Of a stretch of 64,000 nt of DNA, positions 60,663 to 64,000 are shown one piece after another (position 1 is the first letter of the stretch; every line of letters starts with the position of its first letter). The notes beneath the pieces were generated by a model. The model was not told where the DNA came from. It worked only from the letters and a program-made list of their open reading frames with translations, and did not search any database. The stretch covers positions 1 to 64,000 of the forward strand of contig NZ_KZ319371.1 of assembly GCF_002744715.1 (NCBI RefSeq). Reading direction: 5' to 3'. The stretch is from Marinobacter profundi (GTDB lineage: Bacteria; Pseudomonadota; Gammaproteobacteria; Pseudomonadales; Oleiphilaceae). The position numbers and the translations under genes were made by a program.

Positions 60663-60760
60663 CATTATGACGCCCCCTTGCGCCGCATCACGCCATTCTT
60701 TACTCTTTTCATATAACTCAAAACATTGTTTCGCCTAGCAAAACAACCAAGAGCCAAGTC

Positions 60761-61582
60761 ATGACCAAACCCGATGTTTATCCTCACGTCTTCGATGAGG
60801 CGATCGCCCTGACCCCACTGGATAGCCATCGCTTTGCCGGGCGTACGACCGAACCCTACAACAACATGGTGGGTCCCTTTGGTGGTGTCACCGCCGCCGC
60901 TATGCTTAATGCCGTGATGTTGCATCCGGAACGCCTGGGTGAGCCGGTTGCACTGACCATCAACTACGCAGGGCCTGTAGAGCCCGGCGAATTTATTATC
61001 GAGGCCATCCCGGTACGCACCAATCGCTCGACCCAACACTGGAACCTGGTGCTGCGCCAGGGAGACACCATCGCCACCACGGGCACTGCGTTTTTCGCCA
61101 TCCGGCGGGAGACCTGGTCAGAGCAGGAAATGCTGGCACCCGATGCGCCGGCCCCGGAAACTCTCGCCGCCCTGCCCACCAAGGGACGGCGGCAATGGAT
61201 GGGCAACTACGATTTCCGCATCGTCAACGGATCGTTTAATCCGGCGGAGCCCCGCGAGTCAGACAACTCCCAGAGCCTGATGTGGGTTCGCGACTACCCG
61301 CGCCGGGCCATGGACTTCCAGTCACTGACTGCGATCGGCGACAGTTTCTTCCCGCGGGTGTTCATCCGCCGCCAGAAATTTGTCCCCATCGGCACCGTGT
61401 CCATGACGCTGTATTTCCACACCGACAGCGAGGAGCTGGCCGCGATCGGCGACCAGTATGTGCTGGGCTACGCCACGGCGAACCAGTCCCGCAACAATTA
61501 TTCCGACCAGAGTGCCCACATCTGGTCCGCCGGCGGGCAGCTGCTGCTCAGTACCACCCAGATCATGTACTTCAAGGAGTAA
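60761..61582 (+). CDS. Acyl-CoA thioesterase, double hot-dog type
   Basis: 273 residues with a hot-dog fold half ([20 protein letters not shown]), then [14 protein letters not shown], and a second half ([34 protein letters not shown]). This matches TesB-like acyl-CoA thioesterases. It probably hydrolyses medium- or long-chain acyl-CoA. It converges on the nitronate monooxygenase gene with an 11-base overlap. Confidence 0.88.
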   Translation: MTKPDVYPHVFDEAIALTPLDSHRFAGRTTEPYNNMVGPFGGVTAAAMLNAVMLHPERLGEPVALTINYAGPVEPGEFIIEAIPVRTNRSTQHWNLVLRQGDTIATTGTAFFAIRRETWSEQEMLAPDAPAPETLAALPTKGRRQWMGNYDFRIVNGSFNPAEPRESDNSQSLMWVRDYPRRAMDFQSLTAIGDSFFPRVFIRRQKFVPIGTVSMTLYFHTDSEELAAIGDQYVLGYATANQSRNNYSDQSAHIWSAGGQLLLSTTQIMYFKE

Positions 61583-62633
61583 CCTCGCTCTCGCGGACCA
61601 ATTCGCGGACCAGCTCTGCCGCCGGCAGCGCCCGCGCCAGATCCGCGCCCTGCCCGGCCCAGAACGCATCGAACCCCTGGTTTCCTGCGGACCTGGCAGC
61701 CGCCTTCAGGGCCTTGCCGGCAGCATAGGCTATCGGATAGTCCGGCAGCGCCGGCGCATGGGTGACATCAACCTCCGTCCACCAGCGGTCAACGATGCCC
61801 CGCGCCGGACGACCGGAAATCACATCCGTCAGTCGTGTAGTGAGCGGTTGCGCCTTTGCCAGTAGCTTCCGGTAGGTGGCATCAGCAGCAGACTCCGGAC
61901 AAAGGATAAAGGCGGTCCCCATCTGGACAGCGCAGGCGCCGAGCGCCTTGGCAGCGCGAATGCCCCGGCCATCCATGATGCCACCGGCGGCAACTACCGG
62001 AATCCTGAGCTGTTCGGCCAACAGCCGCACCAGCGGGAAGGTCCCCAGCTCCGGTTCACCGGCAACAGGATCAAAGACCCCGCTGTGGCCGCCGGCCTCC
62101 CGACCCTGCGCCACCACAGCATCAATGCCCGCCTCTTCGATCATCCGGGCTTCGGCAAGGTTGGTCGCGGTGGCCAGCAGCACAATGCCGGCGGCTTTCA
62201 GGCGGTCAATCCACCTCTGCTCCGGCAAGCCAAAGTGCAGACTGACCACCGCAGGCCTGCGCTCCAGCAGGAGCTCCAGCATGTCCGGGCTTTCGACGAA
62301 GCTCGGGTACGGCAGCTCCAGGAGCCCCGGCGGCTCAGTATCGAATTCTTCGAACCGCGGCCGCAGGAATTCCAGCCAGGCCTGTTCCACCGCCGCATCC
62401 GGCTCCGCCGGCCGATGGCAGAACAGATTGACATTGAACGGTTGCGAGGTCAGCGCCCGGGTTTCCCGGATCAGTTCATCGGCCTGTGCCGGGGTGCTGG
62501 CTCCAAGCCCGATCGAACCGAGCCCGCCCGCATTAGAAACCGCCGCCGCCAGCGCCGGCGTCGACACTCCAACCATTGGCGCCTGGATGATGGGATGCGG
62601 CATCAGCCTGGAAAATTCGGTGGGGGTTGCCAT
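61572..62633 (-). CDS. Nitronate monooxygenase family flavoprotein
   Basis: 353 residues. FMN barrel motifs: [29 protein letters not shown] with the likely catalytic His, and [24 protein letters not shown]. Family members oxidise alkyl nitronates such as propionate-3-nitronate to aldehydes. AGGAG precedes the ATG. Substrate not certain. Confidence 0.92.
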   Translation of the reverse strand: MATPTEFSRLMPHPIIQAPMVGVSTPALAAAVSNAGGLGSIGLGASTPAQADELIRETRALTSQPFNVNLFCHRPAEPDAAVEQAWLEFLRPRFEEFDTEPPGLLELPYPSFVESPDMLELLLERRPAVVSLHFGLPEQRWIDRLKAAGIVLLATATNLAEARMIEEAGIDAVVAQGREAGGHSGVFDPVAGEPELGTFPLVRLLAEQLRIPVVAAGGIMDGRGIRAAKALGACAVQMGTAFILCPESAADATYRKLLAKAQPLTTRLTDVISGRPARGIVDRWWTEVDVTHAPALPDYPIAYAAGKALKAAARSAGNQGFDAFWAGQGADLARALPAAELVRELVRESEVTP

Positions 62634-62871
62634 GACGGGCTCCTCAGGTTGATAAGGTGTTAACAGTGAGACATCGGATGACAGCTACGAGTCTGGCGAT
62701 GGTTCAAACTATCATTCCCCGCCCCAAAGGTGTGAGCCCACGCCCGTTATTCTCGCTATTGATCCGCTGAATGACGATTACCCCGAGCCCGGCTTGTGAC
62801 CGGCAGCCCCGGTTTGACCAACAATGTTCAGGTTGTCGATTGGCCCACTTGTGCCAGACTTGTAGAACAGT

Positions 62872-62892
62872 CCCTTGACGCGCCGTCAAGGG
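62872..62892. promoter_or_regulatory. Perfect 9-bp inverted repeat upstream of the Spy-like gene
   Basis: CCCTTGACG and CGTCAAGGG flank CGC, 30 bases before the ATG at 62922. The nearest promoter-like match (TTGGCC, 16 bases, TAGAAC at 62862) would put it at the very start of the mRNA. It may be an operator for a metal or stress regulator, or a 5' hairpin. Confidence 0.5.
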
Positions 62893-62921
62893 CAGATCAC
62901 TTCGATAGGGAGGGAAGCCGC

Positions 62922-63578
62922 ATGCGTGGTTTACCAGGCATCAGAGCAGCATTGGTTACGGCAATGCTTAGCCTTGGCGTGAGCGGCCCACTGGCCGCCC
63001 AGGGCTATATGGGCATGGGCCCCGGAACCGGCATGGGACCGGGCACCGGGATGGGAATGTATGGGCCCGGGCCGGGACCCGGGATGGGCTATGGCCCGGG
63101 CATGGGCTACGGTCCCGGCATGGGCTATGGCATGCACGGCGGCATGATGGGCAATGGCATGGGCTACGGGCCGGGCCCGGGCATGATAGGTTATGGCATG
63201 GGTTACGGCATGCACGGCGGACCCGGCATGATGCAGCATCCGATGTGGGGCGGAGGCCAGGCTCCGGGCTCTTACTATGGCCTCAATCTCAGCGAGGACC
63301 AGAGCAAGCGGATGAATGAAATTCACAACCGGCTCTGGGAGCAGCAGCAAAACCAGATGCAGGACATGATCAAACACCAGCAGGAAATGCAGGAGCTTTA
63401 TCGCAACGGTCGTCCCGACCGCGGCAAGCTGATGGACGCCCACAAGCGGTTTCAGGAACAACAGCTGAAGATGTTCGAGCAGCGCCTGAAAGCCGAGGAA
63501 GAGTTGGAGCAGGTCCTCACCGAGGAACAACGGGAGCAACTCCGGCAGCGCCAACAGCCTTTCTACCGGGGCTGGTAA
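62922..63578 (+). CDS. Met/Gly-rich Spy/CpxP-like periplasmic protein
   Basis: 218 residues from the ATG at 62922 (GGGAGGGAAG upstream). Signal peptide ends near LAAQG. Residues about 28-110 are a low-complexity Met/Gly/Tyr/Pro stretch (GMGYGPGMGYGPGMGYG) with over twenty Met. The C-terminal half is helical and basic (LSEDQSKRMNEIHNRLWEQQ, LTEEQREQLRQRQQP), the LTxxQ-type helix of the Spy/CpxP/ZraP chaperones. Met-rich parts can bind soft metals such as copper, so a metal or envelope-stress role is possible (inference). Confidence 0.85.
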   Translation: MRGLPGIRAALVTAMLSLGVSGPLAAQGYMGMGPGTGMGPGTGMGMYGPGPGPGMGYGPGMGYGPGMGYGMHGGMMGNGMGYGPGPGMIGYGMGYGMHGGPGMMQHPMWGGGQAPGSYYGLNLSEDQSKRMNEIHNRLWEQQQNQMQDMIKHQQEMQELYRNGRPDRGKLMDAHKRFQEQQLKMFEQRLKAEEELEQVLTEEQREQLRQRQQPFYRGW

Positions 63579-63588
63579 GCGGATCTCC

Positions 63589-63626
63589 GGCAAACAACCT
63601 GTGCCAGGATGCTCAGGTTGTTTGCC
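63589..63626. terminator. Bidirectional terminator between Spy-like and phosphoribosyltransferase genes
   Basis: GGCAAACAACCTG (63589-63601) and CAGGTTGTTTGCC (63614-63626) form a perfect 13-bp stem with a 12-base loop, between two convergent genes. CTTTAC follows on the plus strand. Confidence 0.8.
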
Positions 63627-63640
63627 CTTTACAGAGCGCG

Positions 63641-64000
63641 TTACGCCGGTAAAAGTGTCGCCGGCAGGCCACCAAAGTGCACCACCCGGGTAAGCTGGCA
63701 AGGGGTAAGCGCCATGTCGTAACGCTCGAGGAGTTGGCGTAGCACAGCCTCGGCGTCGCCCGGCGGAGGCGTCATGTCACGGATAAACTGCGCAACGTCT
63801 TCAACCATCGCCCACGGGTACAGGATCCAACGCCAATGACGAATTTCCCCGGCGCTGAAATCCGCCGGGCAGGTGGTAACGAGCTTTTCGTGCAACACGG
63901 CGGTACGCAGTTCCTTCGGCCCCAGGGACTCCAGGTAAGGCCTGGCCACCCTGAGCGTGTCACCGCTGTCATTCACATCATCCACCAGCAGCACCCGCAA
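63641..64000 (-). CDS. Phosphoribosyltransferase domain protein (partial)
   Basis: The last ~119 codons of a gene whose start lies beyond the right edge. It begins RVLLVDDVNDSGDTLRVA, the PRPP-binding loop of type I phosphoribosyltransferases (VDD-x-x-DSGDT), which sits mid-protein in complete members. The rest fits the COG2236-type purine phosphoribosyltransferase. The N-terminal domain is missing from this window, not necessarily from the gene. It is convergent with the Spy-like gene. Confidence 0.85.
   Translation of the reverse strand: MRVLLVDDVNDSGDTLRVARPYLESLGPKELRTAVLHEKLVTTCPADFSAGEIRHWRWILYPWAMVEDVAQFIRDMTPPPGDAEAVLRQLLERYDMALTPCQLTRVVHFGGLPATLLPA

Noticed and set aside
63050-63220. 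Repeated DNA considered as a CRISPR-like array
   Set aside because: The repeats are short, in frame and encode Met-Gly-Tyr-Gly runs; there are no spacers of constant length.
62931-63701. 256-codon minus-strand frame with His/Ala repeats
   Set aside because: The repeats are the complement of the Met/Gly-rich coding repeats of the Spy-like gene, which has the signal peptide and ribosome binding site.

Overview
The window is a 64 kb stretch of a gammaproteobacterial chromosome, most like a marine Marinobacter or Pseudomonas relative. This is inferred from high G+C, the mmsR-mmsA valine locus, the PA2779/PA2778 pair, a ydbH-ynbE-ydbL operon, a PilU-like ATPase and a Zur-type operator. The species cannot be fixed from sequence alone. 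No rRNA, tRNA, CRISPR array, transposase or integrase was seen.

Left end (1-9.4 kb) is accessory. Bases 1-2 kb are A+T-rich and hold a translationally coupled pair: a HIT hydrolase and a putative type IV restriction nuclease with a phosphorothioate-DNA-binding-like N-terminus and a C-terminal DUF3883 nuclease fold. A G+C-rich ROK fructokinase follows. Then comes an orphan type VI secretion module on the minus strand: vgrG, a DUF4123 adaptor, a LysM-headed putative effector, a lipoprotein with a formylglycine-enzyme fold lacking catalytic cysteines, and a 35-residue ORF. The first three junctions overlap by a few bases. A 3' gene remnant just upstream of vgrG suggests a recombination scar against mmsB.

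9.5-16.2 kb is a valine/isobutyrate catabolic operon (mmsA, acyl-CoA dehydrogenase, enoyl-CoA hydratase, 3-hydroxyisobutyryl-CoA hydrolase, mmsB), divergent from an AraC-type regulator like MmsR. 16.3-35 kb is a mosaic: SRPBCC protein, diiron MBL protein, LdtD-type L,D-transpeptidase, YebC/YeeN, glutamine amidotransferase, a kinase-PP2C-FHA trio, CAP lipoprotein, patatin and phospholipase D proteins, a second L,D-transpeptidase-fold protein, PA2779/PA2778, methyltransferase, SRAP, a CobW GTPase behind a Zur-box-like palindrome, ArfB, and an NlpC/P60 lipoprotein.

35-47 kb has an Lrp regulator divergent from a fused indolepyruvate ferredoxin oxidoreductase, a TetR regulator divergent from a methyltransferase, a PilU-like ATPase, an SDR, a YpfJ metallopeptidase and the YdbH-YnbE-YdbL envelope lipid-transport operon. 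47-64 kb has a second-type FtsH, ThpR, an MscS-family channel, hydrolases, a CPBP protease, a dienoyl-CoA isomerase-like protein, a DUF2202 ferritin-like protein, a thioesterase, a nitronate monooxygenase, a Met/Gly-rich Spy-like protein and a phosphoribosyltransferase cut by the window edge.

The parts most worth follow-up are the HIT/DUF3883 pair, the VgrG effector module with its unusual lipoprotein and small ORF, the remnant upstream of vgrG, and several clear palindromes that look like operators.
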